In this document: positions 11,393 through 21,499 of the stretch, piece after piece
How positions within the stretch are numbered: position 1 is the stretch's first letter
How the letters are laid out: every line of letters starts with the position of its first letter
Assembly: GCA_009777925.1 (NCBI GenBank)
Contig: WRKX01000013.1
Location: 1-34,075, forward strand
Direction: 5' to 3'
Source: Betaproteobacteria bacterium
GTDB lineage: Bacteria; Pseudomonadota; Gammaproteobacteria; Burkholderiales; Rhodocyclaceae
DNA: 34,075 nt
Notes under the pieces: model-generated
Database searches by the model: none
What the model was told of the DNA's origin: nothing
Seen by the model: only the letters and a program-made list of their open reading frames with translations
Position numbers and translations under genes: made by a program

Positions 11393-14300
11393 TTACCGGC
11401 GGATATACCCGGCCAGCAACTCCAGCAACTCCTCTTCGTTATAGGGTTTGCCCAGATAATGATCGGCGCCGATTTCCTTCGCCAAATTGCGATGCTTGTC
11501 AGCCGTGCGCGAAGTAATCATGATGATGGGTATCTTCTTCAAACGTTGATCCGCGCGAATATTGCGAACAAGATCAAACCCGTCCATGCGTGGCATTTCA
11601 ATGTCAGACAGAATGGCATCCGGGACAAAGTCAAGCAGTTGCTCAAGCGCATCCACACCATCCTTGGCAAGCACAACCTGATAACCTTCACGCGCCAGAA
11701 GTCGGCTGGTAATCTTGCGCACGGTAAGCGAATCGTCAACGATCATGATCGAAGGCTGGCGGCTTACGCTTTCCGCCGCAACCGTCTTCGGAACTACATC
11801 CTGTCTGGCGGCTGCCTCCAGAATCTGACTGCCCACACCTGTCATCCGACTGGCAAGGGCAACCGGGTTCAGGATCAGCACCACCCTGCCATCGCCAAGG
11901 ACGGAAGCGCCAGCAATGCCGACAACCCGCGCCATTTGCGGCCCGACATTTTTCACCACAATTTCCTGATTGCCGTACATCTCGTCAATCAGCACCGCAA
12001 CCCGTTGATTACCGGAACGAAGCAGCATCACCCAGTAAAGACGGCGAGGCTCCTGCACAGTTGTATTGTCGCCCAAAAGACGCGGCAGATAGTGAAATGG
12101 ATAGTGCCGCCCCTGCCAGACCGCTTCACCCTTGCTTCGCATCTCATTGATGATGCGCTCCTTGACTTCCATGACCTGCTCGACCATGGCAGAAGGAACA
12201 GCAAACAGCCTGTCCGCCACCTGGATCAAAACAACCTGGGTAACGGCCAGAGTAAGCGGCAGATAGAGGCGGAAGGTCGCACCCTCACCGGGATTATTAA
12301 TAATTTCGATCCGCCCGCCAAGCGCGGAAATTTCCGTTTTAACCACATCCATGCCTACGCCTCGCCCGGCGACGCGGGAAACGCTGGATGCTGTGGAAAA
12401 TCCTGAGGTGAAGATGAAGTTCAGCAGCTCCTGGTCATTGATTTTCTGTCCTTGTTTCAGCAACCCGGCGCTTTCCGCCTTGGCGCGGATGCGAGCGACA
12501 TCCATCCCGCTGCCGTCGTCGGACAGGGTCAGAATGACTTCATTGCCCTCCTGCACAAGGGAAAGGACAATTTCGCCGGTCTCCGGCTTGCCCGCCGCAA
12601 TCCGCCCTTCTTGCGCTTCCAGGCCATGCGCAATCGCATTGCGCAACATGTGTTCCAGTGGCGAGAGGATTTTTTCCAGAACCGAACGGTCCATTTCCAC
12701 CTGCCCGCCATGAATGTCGAGATTGGCGCGTTTGTCAAGCTCCTTGGCGGTTAACCGCACCAGCCGGTAAAGGCGCTCGCTCTGGCTGTAAAACGGTACC
12801 ATGCGCACGCTCATCAGAGCTTGCTGCAGATGGCGATTCAGGCGTGCCTGGGCAATGATGGCCGCATCAGCGCCATCCAGATTCTTCAGGAGGTTTTGCT
12901 GCACCGTCGCCACGTCATTGACCGATTCGGCCATCATCCGGGTCAATTCCTGGAAGCGGGTGAAGCGGTCGAGTTCCAGCGGGTCAAAATCGGCTTTGGC
13001 ATCCATGCCGGTACGCGCCTGAATCTGGGTTTCCGCCTGAATTTCGATTTCCCGCAACTGGCGACGCAGACGGATAACGTTTTCGGTCAAATCAACCAGC
13101 GAGCCTTTCAGGTCGCGCATTTCGCCTTCAATCCGGGCGCGCGCGATGGAAAGCTCGCCCGCTTCGTTGACCAGTTGGTCAACCAAATCAGCGCGCACGC
13201 GCATCTGGGCGCGAGCGCCTTCGCCTTCCGGCACTGCCTGAATCTGAGGTGTCGGCTTTTCAGGCTCTTCCGCCAGTTGTTCAATTTGCCCAGACTGTGC
13301 AAGCGATGGCGCTTCCATCGGCATGACCGGCGCGCGTTCTCCCGCCAATGCCTTCCCAAGCGATGCCGGCGCGACAATCGCGGCAAAATTCCCCGCTCTA
13401 TACCGCTCAACCGTTTCGGCAAGGGTGTCTATGATTGAGGCAATTTCATCCAGGTCGGCGGCGCTTCCTCCATCGACATGCGCCAGTTCACCTACCCGCG
13501 TCTCCGTAGCGTGGGTCAGTTCGCCCAGATTCATCGCCCCCGCCATTCGCGCGCCGCCCTTGAAGGTATGCAGCAGACGAGCCAGGGCATGTGGCGCGGC
13601 TTCATCCTTCCTGTTGGCGCGCCAGGCAGTAATTTCTTTCTGGAAGCCGGAAAGCAAATCTATTGCTTCCTCCAGAAAAATCGGCATCAACTGATCGTCA
13701 AATTCGTCTTTCAGTATTGGCAGCACAAATTCCGGCTTGCTTTCTACCGGCGGAGCTTCGGCATAATCCACATCCAGACTGGGAACATTCGCGTCGTCCG
13801 CCATTGCCTGAAGAGCCGCAAATTCGCCAGTCGCCTCAACAGGCAGGTAGTTGCCTGCCGCCGTTGGTTCCTCATTTTCAGGCGCTCTATCCTGCGCGTG
13901 CAAAGCAGCGCTGATTTGACCGATTTGATCGCTTTCCTGTTCCTCAAAAGGCGCAGCGGCTACGGCAAGCGAAGAGAAATCCTCAAGAATTGAATCCGGC
14001 AGATGCGACTGCGGCACGTCAAAGCGATTATTTTCCAGTTCCTGCGCGGACACAACAACTGGTGCGGCAGGCGCAGGAAAGTCTTCAGAAATTGAATCAG
14101 GTAGATGAGGCTGCGGCATCTCAACCTGATTGCTTTCTGGCTCTTCTACAAGCTCAGCGGGTATGGCAAGCGAGGAAAAGTCCGCAAGAATTGAATCCGG
14201 CAGATGAGCCTGCGGCATATCAAAATGATTGCCTTCCGGCTCTTTCGCAGAGGCAACGGCTACGACAGGCAGAGGGAAATCTCCAGAAATTGAACCCGGC

Positions 14301-17300
14301 AGCTCAGGCAGCGGAGTATCAAACTGCTCGCTCCTATCTTCTTCCGCCGCTACAGTCGGTATAGGTGGGTACTCTGGAATTGAATCCGGCAGATCAAGCT
14401 GTGCTATATCGGGCAGGATGTAATCGCTTAGCTGCTCACCCTCCTCCGTACCTGCCAGTATGGCATAAGCTGCGTCAACATCTTCCTGCGCAACAAATTC
14501 AACGCTAGGCTCTTCTTCATACGGCTCGGCCTTGAAGTCCTCCTCCACGGCTGGCGGATACAACGCGCTCAGCATTTTGATTAACTTGTTTCTCGCCTCC
14601 GGCATATTGCCTTCAGACAGGCTGGCCTGCATCGCAACCAGTGTTTCAACGGTCTGCCCAAGAATTTCCATGCCTTCCAATGACGCGCGCCGGTCGCTCT
14701 CGTTACGCCGCAGGAGCGCCATTTCCAGTTCATGCGCCAGCGTATTGATCGGTTTGATCCCAACCGTGCCGGCAATCCCCGCAAGGGTATGCGCGGCGCG
14801 CCCGACTTCATAAGGAGTATCCATGCTCGACGACTGCTCAAGCATGCTTATGAAGTTTTGCAGGGTGTTCAGATGACCGGTTGATTCATCCCTGAAAATC
14901 TCATAAAGCTGCGGCGAAATAGAAAGACCGTCTATAATGATATTTTTTTCTTCCCCTTTATTTTCCTGCTCCAGAGCGGCGGGGTACTCAGATTGCTCAG
15001 GAGCGACGATAGGGTTTTCCGGCGCACCCCTTTCATTTGCTTCAACTTCAAGCGCCGGTACTTCTTCAGTTGCTTCCCCGATGTCAAGCACGTCCGCAAA
15101 GTTTTCCAACCGCGCGTCTTCAATGACCGCCTCTTCGACCAAAGGCTCAATGCCCGCAAAAATCTGCGATGCCGACATGTCAATCTCTGTTCCCTCCATT
15201 TGTGAGGCAGATAAATCAATATCGGGTTTTTCTTCTGTTTCAGGCTCTTCCGCCGCACCCGGCACTGCCGAAACCTCCCCGCCCGCGCCGCGCATGGCGT
15301 TCGCGTGCGCGATCAGCGCGGTTCTATTCGGAATAGAAGCATGATCGCGCGCGGAAATGGCGTTTACCCAGACAAGGAAAGTCTGATGCGCTTCCTGGAT
15401 CATCTCCAGCAATTCAGGCGTGACCAGCATTTCCTGGCGCAGCCAGAGATTAAGGGTCTGTTCCACCTCCCAGGCAGTCTCGCCCAGGTCTTTCAGACCC
15501 ACCATGCGTCCGCTGCCCTTCAGGGTATGAATGGAACGCCGAATGACCATCAGGTTTTCAACATCATTCGGCTGCTGGTAGAGAACATCAAGATTTTCCC
15601 GGATGGTTGCCAGAACTTCCTGAGCTTCTTCCAAAAAGATTTCGAGCAGCTCGGCATCCAGTTCTTCTTCGCCTGCTTCTACCAACTGCATGGTTTCTGC
15701 CGAAGGTTGCGGCAGCACGGGCGGCGAGCTGATCGGCGCCAACGCTTCCGCCACCGCTTCTACTCTTGGCGCGCTTTCCTTCGTTTTCTTCAACGCCTTG
15801 AGCGCCGCCTTGGCCTGCGAAAGAAGCGCTTCGTCCGCAACCAGATCCGCATCCTTTTGCAAGCCTTCCAAACGGCTTGCCAGTTGGTTGCGCAGCTTCG
15901 CGTTCTCCGGATCGGCTTGCAGGGCGCTCAGGAGATTTCTGGTTTCCGCCTTCAGTTTTTCCAGTTGCAATTCAACGCTGGCAACAGTTTCTTTTTCTTC
16001 TTCCGCCTCTTCGTCTTCAATCTCAGCGGGAGAAATCACGCGCACTTCAAATTTGTGTCGGAATTCGCCAAAACTGATCTCGCCGCCTGCAAGCGCATCC
16101 ACGAAAAAGCCCAGGGTGGAAATTTCCCGCGCAACTTCTTCACACGCAACACTATCCGCAACGTAATCCGGCCTGGCAAAAGCCAATACCCGCTCTTTGC
16201 AGGCTTTCAGATAGGCAACAGCCTCTTCCTGACCCAGAATGGACAACGCGCCCGCAACCTGGTTTAACGGAGTTTCCAGTTCCAATGCCTGCGGGCGCTT
16301 GCTGTTGTCGCGGAAAAAATCGTCCAGCAGTTGTTCAACTTCGCCCAGATTGGTCTGAATTTCCCGCGCTACCTGAGTCATCAGCATCTTTTCCTGGGCG
16401 CGGCGGGTCATCTCATCAAGAATCGGCGCGTCGGCGTCAGCCAGCGTCTGCCCGACGCGGCAACTTGTCAGGCGCTGCACGACCAGCGCCATTTGTGCCG
16501 GGAAGTCTCCGCCCAGATGCGAATAGTTTTCCAGCGCGTGCTGCATCAGGATCAGGGCAGTAGCAACTTCCATCGCCAGCGTGTCCGTCTGCCTTGATGC
16601 GTCCGCTATTAGCCAGACCGCCGTGGAAAGCAGCGCCTCAGACAACGGCTTTAATTCTTCTCCCAATACTGCGACATATTGAGGCGCGTTTTTGCTTTGT
16701 TCCACGAAAGCAGTAAGCGCTGGGGCGCTGCCGGAACAAAAACGGTTCCACTGCTCACTGGCGGCGGCAATGATCTCTTTCAGCGAGTGCAGCGCGCTTG
16801 CCTGCGCCATGTTGATTTCCTGCAGCGCCTGATCCTTTGTGGGAATCAACCGCTTCAACCGGTAGACGTCCTGAATTTCCTTTAGCAGCGGATCAGCGCT
16901 CTCCGGCATGTTCGCCACATAGTATAGACAATCACGCAAAAGGCGCTCGGCGATACCGGGATTTCCCTCCTGCAAGCGGCGAATTTGCTGGTCAATACGG
17001 GCGCAGAGGGAACGCGCGTCGCCGATTTTCTCGCCACCATTCAGGAGCGATGTCACAAAGCCCAGCGCAGCCCACCAGAACGCCCGCACCGAAGGCGAAG
17101 TCTGCGTTATCTCGATGTGTCTCAGAGCGGCGCGCATCTTGGAAAGCCCATCTTTCGCCTGCTCCTTGTCCCTGGCGCGCAGCCAGATCAACAAGCCTTT
17201 CTGGAAAAGAACCCGCTCGGCATGGATAAATTTCTCGCGCGCGGCATTGGAAAGTTCCCTGATTTTAGCCTTGCGCCTGGGCGGGCGCCGGGAGAGATCG

Positions 17301-17734
17301 GGGAAGAACAAATCAATCGGATTAGTCTGCTGTTTTCCCAGGGCAGCGGCAATTTCCCGATAGATCGGCAGAAGGCGCAAAGGCTGATGCGGCTCGCCAA
17401 CCAGCAAATCGCTCAAATACTGGCGCAGCATGGAAAATCCACGCTCAACAACCGCAATCGCGCTGACTACGTTGGCCGCTTCGCCACTTTCCACCTGGGC
17501 AAGAATGGTATCCAGCGCCTCGGTGACCTGGATCACACCGTCAATGCCAACCATGGTCAACGCGCCGTGCGCCTGCTGCAAATGGGTACGGGCAAATTTG
17601 ACGCGCGTGCTTTCGCGTTCAGTCAGGTATTCTTTCAATGCGCCAAGAGCCGCATTCAGCGCGACATCAATTTCTCCCTTAACCCAGCTCAAGGGAGAAA
17701 TGTCAAAACCATTGTTTTCCGTAATGGCACTCAT
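11393..17734 (-). CDS. chpA: Type IV pilus chemotaxis hybrid histidine kinase/response regulator (ChpA/PilL)
   Basis: 2113 aa; Hpt-like motifs IHTLKGSGRMVG, AHTLAGIAGTVG, LHTFKGGARMAG; CheA ATPase HMLRNAIAHGLE and DDGSGMD; CheW-like domain; C-terminal receiver IMIVDDSLTVRK...SDIEMPRMDG. Confidence 0.95.
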   Translation of the reverse strand: MSAITENNGFDISPLSWVKGEIDVALNAALGALKEYLTERESTRVKFARTHLQQAHGALTMVGIDGVIQVTEALDTILAQVESGEAANVVSAIAVVERGFSMLRQYLSDLLVGEPHQPLRLLPIYREIAAALGKQQTNPIDLFFPDLSRRPPRRKAKIRELSNAAREKFIHAERVLFQKGLLIWLRARDKEQAKDGLSKMRAALRHIEITQTSPSVRAFWWAALGFVTSLLNGGEKIGDARSLCARIDQQIRRLQEGNPGIAERLLRDCLYYVANMPESADPLLKEIQDVYRLKRLIPTKDQALQEINMAQASALHSLKEIIAAASEQWNRFCSGSAPALTAFVEQSKNAPQYVAVLGEELKPLSEALLSTAVWLIADASRQTDTLAMEVATALILMQHALENYSHLGGDFPAQMALVVQRLTSCRVGQTLADADAPILDEMTRRAQEKMLMTQVAREIQTNLGEVEQLLDDFFRDNSKRPQALELETPLNQVAGALSILGQEEAVAYLKACKERVLAFARPDYVADSVACEEVAREISTLGFFVDALAGGEISFGEFRHKFEVRVISPAEIEDEEAEEEKETVASVELQLEKLKAETRNLLSALQADPENAKLRNQLASRLEGLQKDADLVADEALLSQAKAALKALKKTKESAPRVEAVAEALAPISSPPVLPQPSAETMQLVEAGEEELDAELLEIFLEEAQEVLATIRENLDVLYQQPNDVENLMVIRRSIHTLKGSGRMVGLKDLGETAWEVEQTLNLWLRQEMLVTPELLEMIQEAHQTFLVWVNAISARDHASIPNRTALIAHANAMRGAGGEVSAVPGAAEEPETEEKPDIDLSASQMEGTEIDMSASQIFAGIEPLVEEAVIEDARLENFADVLDIGEATEEVPALEVEANERGAPENPIVAPEQSEYPAALEQENKGEEKNIIIDGLSISPQLYEIFRDESTGHLNTLQNFISMLEQSSSMDTPYEVGRAAHTLAGIAGTVGIKPINTLAHELEMALLRRNESDRRASLEGMEILGQTVETLVAMQASLSEGNMPEARNKLIKMLSALYPPAVEEDFKAEPYEEEPSVEFVAQEDVDAAYAILAGTEEGEQLSDYILPDIAQLDLPDSIPEYPPIPTVAAEEDRSEQFDTPLPELPGSISGDFPLPVVAVASAKEPEGNHFDMPQAHLPDSILADFSSLAIPAELVEEPESNQVEMPQPHLPDSISEDFPAPAAPVVVSAQELENNRFDVPQSHLPDSILEDFSSLAVAAAPFEEQESDQIGQISAALHAQDRAPENEEPTAAGNYLPVEATGEFAALQAMADDANVPSLDVDYAEAPPVESKPEFVLPILKDEFDDQLMPIFLEEAIDLLSGFQKEITAWRANRKDEAAPHALARLLHTFKGGARMAGAMNLGELTHATETRVGELAHVDGGSAADLDEIASIIDTLAETVERYRAGNFAAIVAPASLGKALAGERAPVMPMEAPSLAQSGQIEQLAEEPEKPTPQIQAVPEGEGARAQMRVRADLVDQLVNEAGELSIARARIEGEMRDLKGSLVDLTENVIRLRRQLREIEIQAETQIQARTGMDAKADFDPLELDRFTRFQELTRMMAESVNDVATVQQNLLKNLDGADAAIIAQARLNRHLQQALMSVRMVPFYSQSERLYRLVRLTAKELDKRANLDIHGGQVEMDRSVLEKILSPLEHMLRNAIAHGLEAQEGRIAAGKPETGEIVLSLVQEGNEVILTLSDDGSGMDVARIRAKAESAGLLKQGQKINDQELLNFIFTSGFSTASSVSRVAGRGVGMDVVKTEISALGGRIEIINNPGEGATFRLYLPLTLAVTQVVLIQVADRLFAVPSAMVEQVMEVKERIINEMRSKGEAVWQGRHYPFHYLPRLLGDNTTVQEPRRLYWVMLLRSGNQRVAVLIDEMYGNQEIVVKNVGPQMARVVGIAGASVLGDGRVVLILNPVALASRMTGVGSQILEAAARQDVVPKTVAAESVSRQPSIMIVDDSLTVRKITSRLLAREGYQVVLAKDGVDALEQLLDFVPDAILSDIEMPRMDGFDLVRNIRADQRLKKIPIIMITSRTADKHRNLAKEIGADHYLGKPYNEEELLELLAGYIRR
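13924..14415 (-). repeat. Degenerate intragenic tandem repeat (about 33 aa period, ~5 units) in chpA linker
   Basis: Recurring HLPDSI(L/S)xDF... units: LPDSIPEY, LPGSISGDFPLPVVAVASAKEPEGNHFDMPQ, AHLPDSILADFSSLAIPAELVEEPESNQVEMPQ, PHLPDSISEDFPAPAAPVVVSAQELENNRFDVPQ, SHLPDSILEDFSSLAVAAAPFEEQESDQ. Confidence 0.85.
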
Positions 17735-17744
17735 AACAAAGCTC

Positions 17745-19856
17745 TTAGCTGACCTTGAAACCGGCGACTGATCCCTTCAATTCCGAAGCAAGGGCATTCA
17801 ATTCATCCACCGCTCTGGCGGTGTGGTTGGTACTGACCGTGGTTTGTCGGGTAATATGCAAAATATCCTGCATCAATTTGGCGACCTGTGTCGCCGAATG
17901 CGATTGCTCCTGAGTCGCGCCAGAGATGTTTTCAATCAGCGCTGCAAGGTCACGCGATACCTGACCGATTTCCGCCAACGCCTGACCTGCCGTATCAGAA
18001 CGCTTCGCGCCCTCAACCACGCCCTGGGTAGATTGCTCCATGGCGGAAACCGCGTCCTGGGTATCGGTCTGAATGGTCTTGACCAGCGCGGAAATCTGCT
18101 TGGTCGCCTCGGCGGAACGTTCCGCCAGTCGCTGCACCTCTTCCGCAACCACCGTAAAGCCTCGTCCGGCTTCGCCCGCCGAAGCCGCCTGAATAGCGGC
18201 GTTCAAGGCCAGCACGTTCGTCTGTTCGGTAATATCGGAAATCAGCTCCACAATCTCGCCGATCTCCTGCGAGGACTCGCCCAACCGTTTGATACGCTTG
18301 GCGGTATCCTGAATCTGCTCCCGAATTTCGTTCATACTGCGGATAGAATCCTGCACGGCTGTCGTGCCTTTATCCGCAGCTTCCAGAGAAGAGCGCGCTA
18401 CCTGCGCAGACTGTGCCGCATGCCCCGAAACCGCCTGCATGGACTCGGCCATTGCCAACACCGAATTGCCCGCCAGATTGATTTCTTCACCCTGCTTCGC
18501 GGCGGCCGCCAGAAGCTCGGTGGATGTTTTCCGCGCGACTTCGGTTGCCTGCGTCACACGGGTAGACGCATCGTTGATCCGCCCTACCAGAACGCGTAAT
18601 TCTTCAATCGTGTAGTTGATGGAGTCCGCGATTGCGCCGGTAATGTCTTCCGATACCGTCGCGGTTACGGTCAGGTCACCGTCCGCCAAATCGCCCAATT
18701 CGTTCATCAGACGCAGAATGGCTTCCTGATTCTGCCGATTGGTGGAGTCTGACGCCTGCCGTTGCAGATCGGCTTCTTCCGCCCGACCATAGGACTCCCT
18801 TATATAATCCACTCCCACCCATCCTAACAGACCCAGCATAAGAAAGGATAGCACGGCAATAACAATAACATGCCAGCCGCGCGAATCCAGTTTTTTCTGA
18901 TAGGCGTCATAAAGTTTGTTCGCTTCCCCATATAGCGTGTTGCTTTCCAGAAAGATATTGGAGCCTGCCTGTTTGGCTTGTTCCAGATGGTGCAGCGACG
19001 CCATGATGCCGCTGATCACCTCCTGGTTGGCGGAAAACACATTGCCAAGATCGCGCGCGAGCGCCCTTGATTCAGCGCTACCCATCTTGCCCATTTCATC
19101 CAGCAGCGTTTCAAAATCCGTCATGTTGTTGAACAGCGCGAGCGACACATCCGGGCGGATGATGTCGCTCCCCTGAAGATAATTGACGTTTTTGGCAATG
19201 CTTTGGGTCAACATCCACAATTGGCTGGCCACTGCGGAAGCCCTGCCGGTATCACTGGTCTGGAGGGCAACCAGCCGCGCTCCAAGCTCCTGAAAGGAAG
19301 CGTCGTTTTCATTTACAGCGGTCGTATTCTTTTTAAACGCCGCCAACGCCGCTTCCTGCTGCGTAAGGAGCGCTACCGACTTTTTCGAACGATCCCATTG
19401 CTCATTAAGGGTGTTGAGTGTGCCAAGCATATCGTCCGGCGACTCGGAAACCTCTACCGAACCGATCATTCCGCCCTGTTTCAGAACGGTCAACAAATTG
19501 GAAAAATCATTGCTTGCCTGCTTTAACTGGTCAATAGAATTTGCGTCCCCCTGCACAGCCATAGCGGAGCTTTTTGCCAATCGCTGCGAGAGCATTCTCA
19601 GATCACTGGCGGCAGACACATAGGCCATTCCCTCTTTTGAGGAAATATTACTGTGGTATACCAGGCCAAAGGTGATGACAAAGAGAAGAAGCAGAAGGGC
19701 GATCTTGCCCTCAAAACCCTGAGCCTTTCTGCGCTCATTGTCCGCGCTTTTTCTTTTTTTCTTTCGCCCGGAAACAGGGCGTACCGGCGAAAGAGTCAAC
19801 GCGCTATCCAGGTTATGTTCTTTTTTGCCGAATGGTAAGGAAAATTTGAAGGCCAT
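17745..19856 (-). CDS. pilJ: Type IV pilus methyl-accepting chemotaxis protein PilJ
   Basis: 703 aa; PilJ-type N-terminus ([22 protein letters not shown]), MCP signalling hairpin [43 protein letters not shown]. Confidence 0.95.
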   Translation of the reverse strand: MAFKFSLPFGKKEHNLDSALTLSPVRPVSGRKKKRKSADNERRKAQGFEGKIALLLLLFVITFGLVYHSNISSKEGMAYVSAASDLRMLSQRLAKSSAMAVQGDANSIDQLKQASNDFSNLLTVLKQGGMIGSVEVSESPDDMLGTLNTLNEQWDRSKKSVALLTQQEAALAAFKKNTTAVNENDASFQELGARLVALQTSDTGRASAVASQLWMLTQSIAKNVNYLQGSDIIRPDVSLALFNNMTDFETLLDEMGKMGSAESRALARDLGNVFSANQEVISGIMASLHHLEQAKQAGSNIFLESNTLYGEANKLYDAYQKKLDSRGWHVIVIAVLSFLMLGLLGWVGVDYIRESYGRAEEADLQRQASDSTNRQNQEAILRLMNELGDLADGDLTVTATVSEDITGAIADSINYTIEELRVLVGRINDASTRVTQATEVARKTSTELLAAAAKQGEEINLAGNSVLAMAESMQAVSGHAAQSAQVARSSLEAADKGTTAVQDSIRSMNEIREQIQDTAKRIKRLGESSQEIGEIVELISDITEQTNVLALNAAIQAASAGEAGRGFTVVAEEVQRLAERSAEATKQISALVKTIQTDTQDAVSAMEQSTQGVVEGAKRSDTAGQALAEIGQVSRDLAALIENISGATQEQSHSATQVAKLMQDILHITRQTTVSTNHTARAVDELNALASELKGSVAGFKVS

Positions 19857-19871
19857 AGTTAATCTCCACGG

Positions 19872-20387
19872 TCAGGCCATAATATTCATGAATTCAGGAT
19901 CGGCGAGCAGCGCCGCCAAATCCAGGCGATGCCATTTACCGTCATCGCTGTCGATGAACAGTCCGGCATCCCATACTTTTTCAGTGGAAGCAGGCTCCAC
20001 CTTGAAATCTGCCGGTTTTTTCAGCCCCAGCAAACCAGATACCAAAAGAGAAACGTTATTGCCAAAACGAGTTCCAACAAGCAACAGGCGCACACTGGAA
20101 TTATGCAGCAAAGTCGGCTCTTCGCCGATAAATGCCGGAAAATCGGTAACGGCATGCAGGTTGCCCCGGATATTCGCCAGGCCGAGGAACGATGCCCGGG
20201 TCAGGGGAACCGGCGTCAGCAGGGGCAAGGTGGATATAACCTCGCCGGAAGCCGACAAATCCAGCAGCCAACGCGATTTTCCCGCCTGGACTCCCAGGAG
20301 AGACGCCGAGCGCTCCCCGGAAGCGGCGTCGACAAGCCTACGGGAGAGATACTCCTGGAATTCACGCAGGCTCACACGTCGGGACAT
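19872..20387 (-). CDS. pilI: Type IV pilus CheW-like protein PilI
   Basis: 171 aa CheW-like; FLGLANIRGNLHAVTDF; position between pilJ and pilH. Confidence 0.88.
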   Translation of the reverse strand: MSRRVSLREFQEYLSRRLVDAASGERSASLLGVQAGKSRWLLDLSASGEVISTLPLLTPVPLTRASFLGLANIRGNLHAVTDFPAFIGEEPTLLHNSSVRLLLVGTRFGNNVSLLVSGLLGLKKPADFKVEPASTEKVWDAGLFIDSDDGKWHRLDLAALLADPEFMNIMA

Positions 20388-20402
20388 AGCCTGATCCTCT
20401 GC

Positions 20403-20768
20403 CTATCCCAATGCCGCAATTGCCGCCAATAATTCCTGTTCGTTGATCGGCTTGGTCAGATAATTATCCGCTCCCTGCCGCAATCCCCAGATCTTGTCGG
20501 TTTCCTGATTTTTGGAAGTACAAATGATGACCGGAATATTCCTGGCTCCGACATCGCGTTTCAGATTGCGGGTTGCCTGATAACCATTCGTCCCCGGCAT
20601 GATGACATCCATGATCACAAGGTCAGGCTGCTCGGCCTTGGCCTTGGCAATGCCATCTTCGCCATTTTCGGCAACCAGAGTCTGATACCCGTGTTTCTTC
20701 AAGAGTTCTGTCATGACAAAGCGTTCCGTAGGCGAGTCGTCAACCACCAGAACTTTTTTGATTGTCAT
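20403..20768 (-). CDS. pilH: Twitching motility response regulator PilH
   Basis: KVLVVDDSPTERFVMTELLKKHGY, DVIMPGTNGYQATR; receiver-only protein. Confidence 0.92.
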   Translation of the reverse strand: MTIKKVLVVDDSPTERFVMTELLKKHGYQTLVAENGEDGIAKAKAEQPDLVIMDVIMPGTNGYQATRNLKRDVGARNIPVIICTSKNQETDKIWGLRQGADNYLTKPINEQELLAAIAALG

Positions 20769-20786
20769 ATCTATTTCTCCTTTAAT

Positions 20787-21194
20787 TTACTTTGCTGTCG
20801 CACCCGGACTATGGGCAAATTCAGCCACCGTCTGCAACAATGTATCTTTGGTAAAAGGTTTTGTCAGATACTGGTTGGAGCCGACCAGACGCCCCTTGGC
20901 ACGGTCGAACAGACCGTCTTTGGACGAGAGCATGATAACCGGGGTTTCCTTGAAATGCTGACTCTTTTTGATAATGGCGCAGGTCTGGTAGCCATCAAGT
21001 CGCGGCATCATGATGTCGCAGAAGATAATGTCCGGACGGTTATTGGCAATTTTGGACAGGGCGTCAAAACCGTCTTCGGCCAGGATGACTTCGCAGCCAA
21101 CCTGAAGCAGAAAAATCTCGGCGCTGCGACGAATGGTGCGACTGTCATCAATGACCATCACCTTCGTGCCTTTCAGATTCGCAATGTCTGCCAA
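20787..21194 (-). CDS. pilG: Twitching motility response regulator PilG (likely TTG start)
   Basis: KVMVIDDSRTIRRSAEIFLLQVGCEVILAEDGFDAL...DIMMPRLDGYQTC. TTG at 21194 is preceded by AGGAG (reverse complement of ctcct at 21202-21206); the track's GTG start at 21266 adds a non-conserved extension. Confidence 0.85.
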   Translation of the reverse strand: MADIANLKGTKVMVIDDSRTIRRSAEIFLLQVGCEVILAEDGFDALSKIANNRPDIIFCDIMMPRLDGYQTCAIIKKSQHFKETPVIMLSSKDGLFDRAKGRLVGSNQYLTKPFTKDTLLQTVAEFAHSPGATAK

Positions 21195-21285
21195 AATCGA
21201 ACTCCTGAAATACTCTGTTTTTAGCACTATGTCCAGAATGGCGCATCTGCAAAACAGAACAAACACATATTATAAGTGTAACACC

Positions 21286-21299
21286 CGAAAGCGCTTTCG
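21286..21299. promoter_or_regulatory. 14-bp perfect palindrome cgaaagcgctttcg upstream of pilG/thiD
   Basis: cgaaagc|gctttcg reads identically on both strands; lies in the pilG-thiD divergent intergenic region. Confidence 0.35.
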
Positions 21300-21368
21300 C
21301 TCATGTTTTCAATGCGCCATTCCTACTTGTAGGCATGAAACGCAACAATTTGCAATTGCTCCGCTCAT

Positions 21369-21386
21369 CTCGTCATAAATGACGAG
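21369..21386. promoter_or_regulatory. Inverted repeat ctcgtcat-aa-atgacgag in the pilG-thiD divergent intergenic region
   Basis: Perfect 8-bp arms separated by 2 bp. Confidence 0.4.
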
Positions 21387-21499
21387 AATTGCGCTTAACG
21401 TGTGTTCAGGTAAAATCATGTCTATCTTACCCAATCATCTTTCGCTGCGCCAGACTTTTACAGGTTTCTCCCAGCAAAGTCCGGTGAAATTTTGCCTCA

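Noticed and set aside
11459-12406. Long plus-strand ORFs antisense to chpA and pilJ (e.g. 315 aa, 320 aa at 15305-16267, 258 aa at 17823-18599)
   Set aside because: Complementary to clear ChpA/PilJ domains; translations show no family features. Treated as antisense shadows.
13924-14415. Possible CRISPR-like periodic repeat
   Set aside because: Repeats are degenerate, in frame and encode a protein linker; units are not identical and there are no unique spacers.
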